From assembly GCA_019420065.1 (NCBI GenBank), contig JAHZHX010000007.1:1-48007 (forward strand): 48,007 nucleotides of DNA, in the 5' to 3' direction. Shown here piece by piece: positions 16,614-24,819 of the stretch (the stretch's first letter is position 1; each line of letters opens with the position of its first letter). The notes beneath the pieces are model-generated. The model saw only the letters and a list, made by a program, of their open reading frames with translations, did not search any database and had not been told where the DNA came from. Source of the stretch: Clostridiales bacterium (lineage in GTDB: Bacteria > Bacillota > Clostridia > Christensenellales > Aristaeellaceae). A program made the position numbers and the translations under genes.

Positions 16614-17213
16614 TTAATCCAGCGATTCCATGCCGGTAAAGACGATCCCCTGCATGCCGGCCCTGCGCGCGCCGGCGACGTTCTCCGGCCGGTCGTCAAT
16701 GAACACGCTCTCCTCCGGGGCCAGGCCGTAGCGTGTCAGCAGCAGACGGTAAATGCGGGGATCCGGCTTGATCAGCTTTTCCCGCGCGGAGATGACCATC
16801 CCGTCCATTTGGGCAAAGACGGAGGAAAAACGCGCTTCCGCCCGGGCAAAGGTGTGAATGCCGTAGTTGGAGAGCACATAGACCTTTTTGCCCTGCGCGT
16901 GCAGCAGGGGGATCATATCGCAGGTGGGCAGCGCGTGCATGTATTCCTGAAAATGCTCAATTACATGCAGGGCTTCCGGCCAAAGCGCATCGTCGCCTGC
17001 GCGGCGCGCGGCGCAGCGGGCAACCTCCTCCTCGCTGACAACGCCCTCGTCCAAACGCAGCCACAATTCGTTTCCAAAAACGTCCTGCGCATGGAGCCGC
17101 CCCTGTGCAGCGGGCGAAAGCAGACGGTCAATAAACGCTTCGGGTTCAAAACTGAGCAGCACACGGCCTACATCAAAAACCACGTTTTTGCTTTGCGAGA
17201 TCAGTGCATGCAT
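16614..17213 (-). CDS. HAD-superfamily hydrolase
   Basis: The start at 17213 follows AGGAGGACGAGCC. The 199-residue protein shows the HAD motifs in order. Motif I is VVFDVGRVLL (nucleophile Asp near residue 14), motif II VLSNYG, motif III the Lys in KPDPRIYRLL, and motif IV VFIDDRPENVAGARRAGM. A helical cap of about 75 residues lies between motifs I and II, as in subfamily IA. In motif I the residue two after the nucleophile is Gly rather than Asp, a form common in the FDxGxVL subgroup (epoxide-hydrolase/YihX-like). Small phosphate esters are the likely substrates; no specific one can be named. Confidence 0.9.
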   Translation of the reverse strand: MHALISQSKNVVFDVGRVLLSFEPEAFIDRLLSPAAQGRLHAQDVFGNELWLRLDEGVVSEEEVARCAARRAGDDALWPEALHVIEHFQEYMHALPTCDMIPLLHAQGKKVYVLSNYGIHTFARAEARFSSVFAQMDGMVISAREKLIKPDPRIYRLLLTRYGLAPEESVFIDDRPENVAGARRAGMQGIVFTGMESLD

Positions 17214-17245
17214 GGCTCGTCCTCCTGTCCTTTGTAACCGTACTC

Positions 17246-17274
17246 AGCATAACACAGATTTGTAACAATTTCAA
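17246..17274 (-). promoter_or_regulatory. Sigma-A promoter of the HAD/lipoprotein unit
   Basis: On the minus strand TTGAAA (17269-17274) and TATGCT (17246-17251) are spaced by 17 bp. The predicted start point is about 25 nt before the HAD start codon. Confidence 0.65.
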
Positions 17275-17311
17275 CGGTTTTTCTGATATTTGACAAAGGT
17301 TGTAACAATTT
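17261..17311. repeat. Two direct copies of TGTAACAATTT between divergent promoters
   Basis: The 11-bp word occurs at 17261-17271 and 17301-17311, exactly 40 bp (about four helical turns) apart. A partial copy (TTGTAAC) lies at 17232-17238. The first copy overlaps the spacer and -35 of the minus-strand promoter. The arrangement fits a pair of operator sites, but no regulator is known. Confidence 0.4.
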
Positions 17312-17345
17312 ATTCGTTTTCGCGCTTTTTAACGGGCAATCCGCC

Positions 17346-17374
17346 TTGACAAGAGGACGAGGGTTGGATAAACT
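17346..17374 (+). promoter_or_regulatory. Sigma-A promoter for the small membrane protein and deacetylase genes
   Basis: TTGACA (17346-17351) and TAAACT (17369-17374) are spaced by 17 bp. The predicted start point is about 37 nt before the ATG at 17418. Confidence 0.6.
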
Positions 17375-17417
17375 GGCAATATGGCGGATTGTACCGGCAC
17401 GAAGAAAGGAGAACGCC

Positions 17418-17915
17418 ATGGACGAAAGACAAAAACGCTTGTCCCGCGCGATGCTGTGGGATGCGCTGATTCTGTTTGCAGTGTCCGCTTATGAATTTGC
17501 TACGCGGGTTGACGCCATGTGGGGCCCGCTGAAAATGTTTGTGCGCATGGCTGTGGGGGAGCGCATCCCCCTGGAGCGGGTAGCGCAATACGTGGATTAC
17601 AGTATATTTGCCGCGCCGCTGTTTTTGCTGCTTTGCGCGGTGCTGGCGGCGGCGGCGCTGTTTGCCCGCCGGTCGCGGCGCGGCTGCGCGTGGCTGCTGC
17701 TGCCGGGTCTGGCATTGGGCGCCTGGGGCTTTTGCCTGCGGATGACGCTGTTTGGCGACTTGCTGCGCCTGTTCAAGCTGCTGCCGTTAGTGTGTCTGGT
17801 GCTGCTGATGCTGCTGCGCGCCGCGCTGCGTCCGGCAAAAAGGCAGGCATCGCCTGTGCCGGTGCAGCAGAGCGTAGTATACCGGCCGCGCCGGGCGCGC
17901 CGCCGCGCTTCGTAG
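17418..17915 (+). CDS. Small polytopic membrane protein of unknown function
   Basis: The start at 17418 follows GAAAGGAGAACGCC. The 165-residue product has a charged N-terminus, membrane spans near residues 10-28, 55-78, 88-108 and 112-132, and a basic tail ending in RRARRRAS. I recognise no family. It is 27 nt upstream of a secreted deacetylase-like gene and shares its promoter, so an envelope role is plausible. Confidence 0.7.
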   Translation: MDERQKRLSRAMLWDALILFAVSAYEFATRVDAMWGPLKMFVRMAVGERIPLERVAQYVDYSIFAAPLFLLLCAVLAAAALFARRSRRGCAWLLLPGLALGAWGFCLRMTLFGDLLRLFKLLPLVCLVLLMLLRAALRPAKRQASPVPVQQSVVYRPRRARRRAS

Positions 17916-17942
17916 AAAATGAAGGAAAGGAATAATAGAAGT

Positions 17943-19238
17943 ATGAAAAAGTATTTTGCCGCGTTTCTTGCCTGCCTGATGGCGGTGGGGCTGGCCGTTC
18001 CCGCCGCGCTCGGGGAGGAGATCAACGTTTCTTTTGAAACGGCCGCGCTGACTTATGACAGCGGCAGCGAAACGGCGCTGGCGTTCGTCGCTTCCGCCGC
18101 GCCTGAAAGCGACCTTTTGCTTACGGTGACGGACAACCGTAAAAATACCTATACCGTGGTGCTGCCGGCGGGGCAGACCCGGACTGAAATGCCTGTTGCC
18201 AGCGCTGCCAGCGCTAACGGCAGCAAAACGGTGTATACCCTGCAAAAGGGCGAGGGCTATGCCCGCAAAGCGCCCTATGAATGCGCGGTCACGGCGCGCG
18301 CCGCCACGGTATATTCCTTTGCCAATGCGGTATACCAGACCTATGAGGGCAGGGATCTTACGTTTAAGATCCGCGTTGCCAATCCGGATCGGCTGGCGGC
18401 CGATACGCAGGTGACGGTGCGGGACGAGGACGGCAACGTGCTGGAAACGATCAGCCATAATCCGCGCCGCACGGGGGCGTACAGCTTTACCTACAAGGCC
18501 GACAGTAGCTGGCGGCCGGGCAAAACGCTTTCCGTCTGGGTGGACGGCCGCGAGCAGGCGGATTCCAGCGCGCTGATGGCCGTAGGCGTTACGGGCACCA
18601 AATCGATCTATGGCGTGCGGCGCGACGATAACAGGATCTCCTTTACCATGGACTGCGGTTCGGGCGCCGACAATCTGCCCTACATTTTGGATACGCTCGA
18701 TCAGTTTGGGCTGAAGATCACGTTTTTTGTCACGGGCAAATTTGCCGAAAAGAATCCCGACATGGTACGCGAAATGGCCGCCCGCGGGCACGAGATCGGC
18801 AACCATTCCTGGTCGCATCCTTCCTTTTACGAGCTGACACCCGAGGAGATGCTCAGCCAGCTGTCCCGCACCAGCGATCTGGTGGAGGAGCTGACCGGCA
18901 AGCCTACCGTGCTTTTCCGTCCGCCGGAGGGAAACTGCAATTCCAAGATCCGCGCCATCGTTAACGCTGCCGGGTATGAGGTGATCCGCTGGACGCATGA
19001 AAGCTATGACGCGCGCAAGGAAGCCTCGCAGGAGCGGTCGCTGAAGTTTTCGACCAAGGATATGAAGGGCGGCAGCATTATTCTGACCCATATCGACGCG
19101 GACTGCACGGTAGCCGTGCTGCCGCAGATTCTGCAATGGTACCAGGATAACGGCTTTGAGGTGGTGCCCGTCAGCCAGCTGATTTATCATGGAAATACCG
19201 CGACTGATGAAAACGGCCTGCAATATCTGATCGATTAA
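17943..19238 (+). CDS. Secreted NodB-type polysaccharide deacetylase-like protein
   Basis: The start at 17943 gives a 431-residue protein with a signal peptide ending PAALGEE. Two beta-rich, Ig-like regions fill residues 25-220 and a NodB domain residues 230-425. NodB motif 1 reads TMDCGSG (Asp237, Cys238), motif 2 NHSWSHP (His288, His292), motif 3 RPPEG (Arg326) and the late LTHID supplies the last His. Family members remove acetyl groups from peptidoglycan or other polysaccharides using a metal held by one Asp and two His. Here the metal-ligand Asp of the usual TFDDG is Cys; PdaA-type enzymes have Asn there, so activity may persist with altered metal or substrate. Confidence 0.88.
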   Translation: MKKYFAAFLACLMAVGLAVPAALGEEINVSFETAALTYDSGSETALAFVASAAPESDLLLTVTDNRKNTYTVVLPAGQTRTEMPVASAASANGSKTVYTLQKGEGYARKAPYECAVTARAATVYSFANAVYQTYEGRDLTFKIRVANPDRLAADTQVTVRDEDGNVLETISHNPRRTGAYSFTYKADSSWRPGKTLSVWVDGREQADSSALMAVGVTGTKSIYGVRRDDNRISFTMDCGSGADNLPYILDTLDQFGLKITFFVTGKFAEKNPDMVREMAARGHEIGNHSWSHPSFYELTPEEMLSQLSRTSDLVEELTGKPTVLFRPPEGNCNSKIRAIVNAAGYEVIRWTHESYDARKEASQERSLKFSTKDMKGGSIILTHIDADCTVAVLPQILQWYQDNGFEVVPVSQLIYHGNTATDENGLQYLID

Positions 19239-19272
19239 AAAACGATTTTCCGTTTGAAAGGATGCTGCACGT

Positions 19273-20697
19273 ATGTCTTCTTCCCTTCGGCGCGCACGCG
19301 CCGTGCTGATTGGCGATAAGGCCTTTTACAAGGCTGTGCTGGCGCTGATTATTCCGGTTATTATTCAAAACGGCATTTCCAATTTTGTCAGTCTGCTGGA
19401 TAATCTGATGGTCGGCGCGCTGGGTGACAGCGAAATGTCGGGCGTTGCGATTGCCAACCAGCTGGTGTTTGTGTTCAACCTGTGTATTTTTGGCGGTTTG
19501 TCCGGCGCCGGGATCTTCGGGGCGCAGTTTTTTGGCGCGGGCGATATGAAGGGTCTGCGCGATACCTTCCGCATCAAAATGTATGAGGCCATCGCGCTGT
19601 TTATCGTGGCGGCAGTTGCGTTTCTGGGGTTTGGCCGGCCGCTGATCGCCCTCTTTCTGAAGGGAGACGGCGACGCGGTGCAGGCGGCGCAGATGCTGGA
19701 TTTTGGTATGGAGTACCTGCGCGTGATCTTGATCGGCCTGCCGGCCTTTGCCGTGAGCCAGTGCTACGCCGGTACGCTGCGCGAGACGGGGGAGACCCGT
19801 TTGCCCATGGTGGCCAGCGTGACGGCGGTTGCCACCAACGCGATTTTTAATTATCTGCTGATTTTCGGCCATATGGGGCTGCCGCGCATGGGCGTAACGG
19901 GCGCGGCGCTGGCTACGGTCATCAGCCGTTATGTGGAACTGGGCATCATTGTGATTGTCACGCACGCGCAGCACTGGCGTTATATCTTCATCGAAGGCGT
20001 TTACCGCACGCTGAGCGTGCCGCGGCCGCTGCTCAAGTCGGTGCTGCGCATGGGCTCGCCGCTGCTGTTCAATGAAGCGCTGTGGTCCATCGGCATGAGC
20101 ACGCTTACCGCCATTTATTCGCTGTGCGGGCTGACGGTGGTATCGGCGCTGAGCATTACCAGCACGATTACAAACCTATTCAATGTGGTGTTCATGTCCA
20201 TGGGTACGGCGGTATCCGTCATGGTGGGACAGGCGCTGGGGGCGGATGATTATGAGCGCGCCCGCGGCACGGTATGGAAGCTGTGCGCGACCGCCGTGGC
20301 CGGCGCCGTCGTGATGGGGCTGCTGCTGGCGGCGACCTCTTCCGTTATTCCCCGCGCGTATGCGGGAGTAGGCGATGATGTGCGGGCGCTGTCTTCGCAG
20401 CTGCTGATTTTTTCGGCCTGCGCCATGCCGGTTCATGCCTTTGCGCATTGCGCCTATTTTACGCTGCGCTCGGGCGGCAAAACGGTCATCACCTTTCTGT
20501 TCGACTGTGTGTATACCTGGATCATTTCCGTGCCGCTGGCGTATGCGCTGGTCACGTTCCTGCATTGGCCGATCCGTCCGGTGTATGCCTGCCTGCAATT
20601 CATCGATATTATCAAATGTATTATTGGCTATGTGCTGATCCGCCGCGGGGTGTGGATTCAGAACATTGCCAAGGCGCATCAGAATGCGAACGCTTGA
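19273..20697 (+). CDS. MATE-family efflux transporter
   Basis: This 474-residue protein has about 12 membrane spans and the two-bundle layout of the MATE family. Family-like segments include FVSLLDNLMVGALGDSEMSGVAIANQ near the N-terminus and the mirrored VSALSITSTITNLFNVVFMSMGTAVSVMVGQALGADD in the second half. MATE proteins export cationic drugs or metabolites in exchange for sodium ions or protons. AAAGGA precedes the ATG by 11 bases. The 3' end overlaps the pseudouridine synthase gene by 14 bp, so the two are translationally coupled; no functional link is obvious. Confidence 0.93.
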   Translation: MSSSLRRARAVLIGDKAFYKAVLALIIPVIIQNGISNFVSLLDNLMVGALGDSEMSGVAIANQLVFVFNLCIFGGLSGAGIFGAQFFGAGDMKGLRDTFRIKMYEAIALFIVAAVAFLGFGRPLIALFLKGDGDAVQAAQMLDFGMEYLRVILIGLPAFAVSQCYAGTLRETGETRLPMVASVTAVATNAIFNYLLIFGHMGLPRMGVTGAALATVISRYVELGIIVIVTHAQHWRYIFIEGVYRTLSVPRPLLKSVLRMGSPLLFNEALWSIGMSTLTAIYSLCGLTVVSALSITSTITNLFNVVFMSMGTAVSVMVGQALGADDYERARGTVWKLCATAVAGAVVMGLLLAATSSVIPRAYAGVGDDVRALSSQLLIFSACAMPVHAFAHCAYFTLRSGGKTVITFLFDCVYTWIISVPLAYALVTFLHWPIRPVYACLQFIDIIKCIIGYVLIRRGVWIQNIAKAHQNANA

Positions 20698-21559
20698 CTA
20701 TTGCATTACCGCCGGGGAAGAAGGCTGGCCGCTGCTGCGTGTTTTGCAGCAGCGGCTGCATTTATCGCGTCATTGCATCAGCAGCCTGAAATTCAGCGAA
20801 GGCATTCTGCTGGACGGGCAGCAGGCGCATACCGGCGTGCGGGTGCGCGCCGGACAGCGGGCGTCGGTATGCCTGCGCGACGCCGCGGCCGCTTTGGAGC
20901 CATGCCATATGCCCCTGCGCGTGCTCTGGCAGGACGAGGATGTGCTGGTGGTGGATAAGCCTGCGCCGCTTCCTTCCATCGGCAGCGTGCGTCAGGCAGG
21001 GGCTACGCTGGAAAATGCCCTGTATGCATATCTGGGCTGCCCGGAAGGCTTTGTTTACCGCCCGGTCAGCCGTTTGGACAAAGGGACAAGCGGCCTGATG
21101 CCCGTTGCCATGAACGCCCATGCGCATGACCGTATGCAGCGGCGGCTGCACAGCGAGGAGCATGTGCGCATCTATCTGGCGGTGACGGAAGGCGCGCCGC
21201 GGGAGGACGAAGGCGTGATTGATCTTCCTATCGGCCATGCCGAGGGGGTCAAACGCTGTGTTGACGCGCATGGAAAGCCTGCCCGGACGTATTATACCGT
21301 GCTGCGGCGCGCGAAAAATGCCCGCGCACTGGTCAGGCTGCGCCTGGAAACGGGGCGAACGCATCAGATCCGCGTGCATATGCAGGCGCTGGGCTGCCCG
21401 GTGGCGGGGGATTATTTGTACGGAACGGAGCTGAAAAGCATTCCCGGTCGGTTTGCCCTGCATGCGGCGCAGCTGTCGTTTGCGCATCCGGTGACAGAGG
21501 AAATGCTGCGCTTTGAAAGCCCTTTGCCGCCGGAGCTGGAAGCGCTGCTTAACGAATAA
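20684..21559 (+). CDS. RluA-family pseudouridine synthase
   Basis: The ATG at 20684 lies inside the MATE gene end. The 291-residue protein has an S4-like RNA-binding domain (residues 1-65, LLRVLQQRLHLSRHCISSLKF). The catalytic RluA domain follows, with the active-site Asp in SRLDKGTSGLM near residues 129-139 and the LETGRTHQIRVHMQALGCPVAGD motif near 224-246. It converts uridine to pseudouridine in rRNA or tRNA. RluA, RluC and RluD types cannot be separated reliably from sequence alone. Length and motifs are normal. Confidence 0.95.
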   Translation: MRTLDYCITAGEEGWPLLRVLQQRLHLSRHCISSLKFSEGILLDGQQAHTGVRVRAGQRASVCLRDAAAALEPCHMPLRVLWQDEDVLVVDKPAPLPSIGSVRQAGATLENALYAYLGCPEGFVYRPVSRLDKGTSGLMPVAMNAHAHDRMQRRLHSEEHVRIYLAVTEGAPREDEGVIDLPIGHAEGVKRCVDAHGKPARTYYTVLRRAKNARALVRLRLETGRTHQIRVHMQALGCPVAGDYLYGTELKSIPGRFALHAAQLSFAHPVTEEMLRFESPLPPELEALLNE

Positions 21560-21672
21560 AAAATTTTTCCAGCCGTGGGATAATTTGCCGCCGCTTGTTC
21601 GTTCTATGTGTGAAGCGCTTCAGGGCAGACTGCAGCCGCCCGGAGCGCAAAGAACGGGGGAGGGAAACCGTT

Positions 21673-22578
21673 ATGAAGGCAAAACGGATTACGGCGCTGA
21701 TTGCGGCGCTGACGCTTACGCTGCTGACGTGGCTGCCCGCTTTGGCGGACGGCGAGGCATACGGCGCTTATTATATCATTGCCGACAGCGACGTTCGCCG
21801 CCTGAGCGAGAACGAGCTGTGGAACTATACCCGCGAGACGCTGCGCTATATCCGCAATGAAATTCTGGCGCGTCATGGCTACGCTTTTTCGCTGGATAAA
21901 TTCTATGATTATTTTAACGCCAAGCCATGGTATGAGGCGGGCGGCTATGGTACGTCCAAGAAGCTGTCCCAGATTGAATGGGACAATATCTCGACCGTAA
22001 AGAAGGTTGAGTCGGCCATGGATCAGCTGGGCACGCTGAACAAAAACGGGATGGATATTGCCGACGTCATCGCTTATCAGAATTACTATGGCGGATACGG
22101 CAACCGGATAAGCTTTGGCAATGCCCGCGGCGGCGGTTCCGGGCTGACCGTTGCGGAAAAAGAACCCGGCGGCGGCAGCTCCCGCGATCCGCTGACGGAA
22201 GCCAAGCCGGCAACGCCGCAGCCCAATTATATCTACAATACACAGTATATCATTCCCGACAGCGATACCCGCCGCTTGACAGAGGGCGAGCTGTGGGCCT
22301 ATACCCGCGAGACGCTGCGCTATATCCGCAACGAGCTGCTGGCACGGCACGGCTATGTATTTGGCGACAACAAGTTCGGCCGCCATTTCAGGACCAAGAG
22401 CTGGTACAGCGAGGGCGGATACGAAAACGCCGTGCTGTCCGGCATTGAGTGGGACAACATTAACCTGGTAAAAAAAGTGGAACGCCTGATGGACAAAATG
22501 GGGACGGAGAACAGCAATCAGCTGGACATCGCCACCATTCAATATAACCAAATGAACAATACCTGCCCCGGCAGGTAA
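21673..22578 (+). CDS. Secreted YARHG-domain protein, first tandem copy
   Basis: The start at 21673 gives 301 residues with a signal peptide (LTLLTWLPALADG). Two YARHG domains follow, near residues 35-110 and 190-270. Each has the core YIRNE.LARHGY.F....F...F..K.WY, preceded by IADSD or IPDSD and ELW.Y.RETLR. The spacer is Gly/Pro/Ser-rich. YARHG domains are found in extracellular proteins of anaerobes and have no established function. The next gene is a paralogue with the same layout 15 nt downstream, so this is a recent tandem duplication. Confidence 0.88.
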   Translation: MKAKRITALIAALTLTLLTWLPALADGEAYGAYYIIADSDVRRLSENELWNYTRETLRYIRNEILARHGYAFSLDKFYDYFNAKPWYEAGGYGTSKKLSQIEWDNISTVKKVESAMDQLGTLNKNGMDIADVIAYQNYYGGYGNRISFGNARGGGSGLTVAEKEPGGGSSRDPLTEAKPATPQPNYIYNTQYIIPDSDTRRLTEGELWAYTRETLRYIRNELLARHGYVFGDNKFGRHFRTKSWYSEGGYENAVLSGIEWDNINLVKKVERLMDKMGTENSNQLDIATIQYNQMNNTCPGR

Positions 22579-23300
22579 AGAAAGGGACATATTATGAAAA
22601 CACTTGATCGTATTTTGGTACTGCTTCTCACCCTGCTTCTGTGTTTGCCCGGCGCCATGGCGGACGGCGAGGAAGAGACGCTTGACGAAACGGCGCTGTA
22701 TATCATTGCCGACAGTGATACCCGCGAGCTGACGGCTGACGAGCTGTGGGGCTTTTCCTGCGAAACGCTGGGCTATATCCGCAACGAGATTCTGGCCCGC
22801 CATGGCTATGCATTCCATAACATGAAATTCTACAATTACTTTAACGCCAAACCCTGGTACAAGGCGGGCGGCTATACAGACATGAACTGCCTGAGCAATG
22901 TGGAACGCCGCAACCACAGCCTGGTACGGCAGATCGAAAACGCCATGATTGCCGATAAGAATGAGAACCTGGGCGGCGTGGATATTGCCGATATCATCGC
23001 GGCGCAGAACGAGCTGGGCGGGTACGGCAACGAGAAAAAGCTGGGCAACGAATACGGTAACGGGGACGGCAAGACCTATCCGGAGGAAGAGGCCGAAAAG
23101 AAGCTCAAGGAAAAGCTGGAGAACATGGCCGCCAGCGCCAAGCCCAACTATATTTACAACACCCAGTATATCATTCCCGACAGCGACAGCCGCCAGCTGA
23201 CCGAGGAGGAACTGTGGGCTTACAGCCGCGAAACGCTGCGCTATATTCGCAACGAGCTGCTGGCGCGCCATGGCTACAACTTTGGCGACAACAAGTTCGG
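21832..23300 (+). repeat. Repeated YARHG coding units, four copies
   Basis: The segment coding for RETLRYIRNE.LARHGY begins near 21832, 22305, 22758 and 23225. The first, second and fourth copies match closely at DNA level (shared CGCTGCGCTATAT core). These direct repeats could recombine and change domain number. Confidence 0.75.
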
Positions 23301-23502
23301 CCGCTATTTCAAGACCAAGAGCTGGTACAGCGCGGGCAACGACAATGACAATTTGGCGCTTTCCGGCCTGGAATGGCAGAATGTCAACCTTGTGCGCAAG
23401 GTAGAGGGCTATATGGATCAGCTGAAGACCGAAAATACCTCGGGGCTGGATATCAGCACGATCATCAGCAACCAGAACGCGAATACCTGCCCGGGAAAGT
23501 AA
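22594..23502 (+). CDS. Secreted YARHG-domain protein, second tandem copy
   Basis: This 302-residue paralogue of the preceding gene starts 15 nt after it, behind AAAGAAAGGGAC. It has a signal peptide ending PGAMADG and YARHG domains near residues 28-110 and 185-275. The second domains of the two proteins are closer to each other (YIYNTQYIIPDSD and FGDNKFGR shared) than to the first domains. This suggests the two-domain unit duplicated as a whole. Both proteins end in a short tail with N.CPG. They probably function together at the cell surface; the role is unknown. Confidence 0.88.
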   Translation: MKTLDRILVLLLTLLLCLPGAMADGEEETLDETALYIIADSDTRELTADELWGFSCETLGYIRNEILARHGYAFHNMKFYNYFNAKPWYKAGGYTDMNCLSNVERRNHSLVRQIENAMIADKNENLGGVDIADIIAAQNELGGYGNEKKLGNEYGNGDGKTYPEEEAEKKLKEKLENMAASAKPNYIYNTQYIIPDSDSRQLTEEELWAYSRETLRYIRNELLARHGYNFGDNKFGRYFKTKSWYSAGNDNDNLALSGLEWQNVNLVRKVEGYMDQLKTENTSGLDISTIISNQNANTCPGK

Positions 23503-23526
23503 AATCAATATTCTGCTGATAGCCGG

Positions 23527-23557
23527 GAGCCTCGCAGCTTGTTCTGCGAGGCTCTTT
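23527..23557 (+). terminator. Terminator after the YARHG pair
   Basis: GAGCCTCGCAG (23527-23537) pairs perfectly with CTGCGAGGCTC (23544-23554) around a 6-nt loop, followed by TTTG. The 154 bp between it and the acetyltransferase stop at 23712 hold no convincing gene. Confidence 0.8.
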
Positions 23558-23711
23558 GTGCAGCTTCAGCGCGTAGAACCGTGCCTTGTCCATATGCAAG
23601 GACTCAAGCGCGGATCTGCGGGCAAGCGGCGCTTCAAATACAATTCCCGCTATACCATATATCGCTTGGCAGGCTGGAGATTGCCCTCCGGGAGCGCGGC
23701 GGCATATCAGC

Positions 23712-24230
23712 TCATACCCTCCGGAAAGGCGATAGCGCTCTTTCCATGGGAAGGTAAGTGAAAGCGCCGCGCAGGTATTCTTCGCCGGTTTTGGCAAAAT
23801 GGTTTTTTATCCAAAATGCTTCGCTTTGCGGATTGCCTTTATCAATGGCCAAGCGTATTTTGCAGAAATCATTTGCAGATAGAAGCTGAGCGCAGTCATT
23901 GACGATCATGGAGCCGACGCCCTGGTTTTGCACGGCACGGTTCGTCATGAAAAAGCCAATGAAAGCAACGTTGTTTTCCGGATAATGCAAAATCAGATCC
24001 ATAACGGCAATGAGCAGATCTCCTTGGAAATAGCCAATGTAGTATTTATCGGCGTTTGTTTTTCCGGGCGGCAAGGCGGACATGTCCGCCAGTATGCTTT
24101 CCATGGTGACAAAGGGCGGGTGATATTGGTAAAATAATTCATTGCGGCTGCAAAGGGCAAAAATGGCGCTGCAGTCGGCGGGAAGCAGTTTTCTAACAAT
24201 GTACTGCGTTGAAAAATCGTGTTCATTCAT
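23712..24230 (-). CDS. GNAT-family N-acetyltransferase
   Basis: I prefer the ATG at 24230 (172 residues). A longer reading from 24284 would start inside the rplS terminator hairpin. The acetyl-CoA motif A is FFMTNRAVQNQGVGSMIVNDCAQ near residues 100-122 (QxxGxG), followed by IRLAIDKGNPQSEAFWIKNHF. The substrate is not identifiable. Only 34 nt separate it from the rplS terminator and I see no promoter there, so readthrough from rplS may supply transcripts. Base composition is less GC-rich than its neighbours. Confidence 0.85.
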   Translation of the reverse strand: MNEHDFSTQYIVRKLLPADCSAIFALCSRNELFYQYHPPFVTMESILADMSALPPGKTNADKYYIGYFQGDLLIAVMDLILHYPENNVAFIGFFMTNRAVQNQGVGSMIVNDCAQLLSANDFCKIRLAIDKGNPQSEAFWIKNHFAKTGEEYLRGAFTYLPMERALSPFRRV

Positions 24231-24264
24231 ATTGCTTTGATTCTTTCCGGCATACAAATTAAGA

Positions 24265-24296
24265 AAAGAGGATGACGTAAACACGCCATCCTCTTT
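24265..24296 (-). terminator. Terminator of rplS
   Basis: AAAGAGGATG (24265-24274) and CATCCTCTTT (24287-24296) form a perfect 10-bp stem with a 12-nt loop. On the minus strand it is followed by TTCTTAATTT. It ends 17 nt after the rplS stop. Confidence 0.8.
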
Positions 24297-24313
24297 GAAT
24301 ACCCAAACAGGGC

Positions 24314-24664
24314 TTAGTCGCGGCCGACTTCCTTGATCTTGGCAGCCTTGCCCTGCAAACCGCGCAGATAGTAGAGCTTCGCACGGCGCACTTTACCGCG
24401 GCGGATGACCTCAATGTGGTCAACGCGGGGGGAGTGCAGCGGGAACGTGCGCTCAACGCCAATGCCGTAGCTGACGCGGCGAACCGTGAAGGTTTCGCGG
24501 CAGGAGCCGTTGCGGCGAGCGATGACAGTGCCTTCAAACGCCTGGAGGCGTTCGCGGTTACCTTCAACAACCTTAACGAACACACGCAGGGTGTCGCCAA
24601 CATTGAAGGCGGGCCGATCGGTACGGAGTTGCGCATTCTCAATAGAACGGATGATTTCACTCAT
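24314..24664 (-). CDS. rplS: 50S ribosomal protein L19
   Basis: The start at 24664 follows GGAAGGAGGAACCACTACC. The 116-residue protein has the full L19 sequence signature: FNVGDTLRVFVKVVEGNRER, FEGTVIARRNGS, ETFTVRRVSYGIGVER and the end VRRAKLYYLRGLQGKAAKI. L19 sits at the interface of the ribosomal subunits. In many Firmicutes rplS closes the rpsP-rimM-trmD operon. Here it stands alone with its own promoter, terminator and a leader of about 70 nt that could hold an autoregulatory L19 leader element, which I could not confirm. Confidence 0.98.
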   Translation of the reverse strand: MSEIIRSIENAQLRTDRPAFNVGDTLRVFVKVVEGNRERLQAFEGTVIARRNGSCRETFTVRRVSYGIGVERTFPLHSPRVDHIEVIRRGKVRRAKLYYLRGLQGKAAKIKEVGRD

Positions 24665-24742
24665 GGTAGTGGTTCCTCCTTCCCTCATAGACGTTCATGC
24701 CGTGCCTTGCACGCAGAGGACCGCCCGTTTCATACAAAGAAG

Positions 24743-24771
24743 ATTATAGCACAAAGAATCGAAAATTGCAA
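24743..24771 (-). promoter_or_regulatory. Sigma-A promoter of rplS
   Basis: On the minus strand TTGCAA (24766-24771) and TATAAT (24743-24748) are spaced by 17 bp. The start point is expected near 24736, leaving a leader of about 70 nt. Confidence 0.75.
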
Positions 24772-24819
24772 GCAAAAATGAGAAATTCACAAAGAGAAAA
24801 CGGATCGGGAGGTTTGCCG

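Noticed and set aside
21832..23300. Regularly spaced repeats, possible CRISPR
   Set aside because: The spacing is about 470 bp and every copy codes for the same YARHG domain.
21604..23508. 634-codon minus-strand frame opposite the YARHG genes
   Set aside because: The apparent internal repeats only mirror the YARHG repeats of the sense strand.
23465..23797. 110-codon minus-strand frame between the YARHG genes and the acetyltransferase
   Set aside because: It overlaps the acetyltransferase end in another frame and a terminator hairpin, has no ribosome binding site and no motif. A decayed gene fragment cannot be excluded, but nothing supports it.
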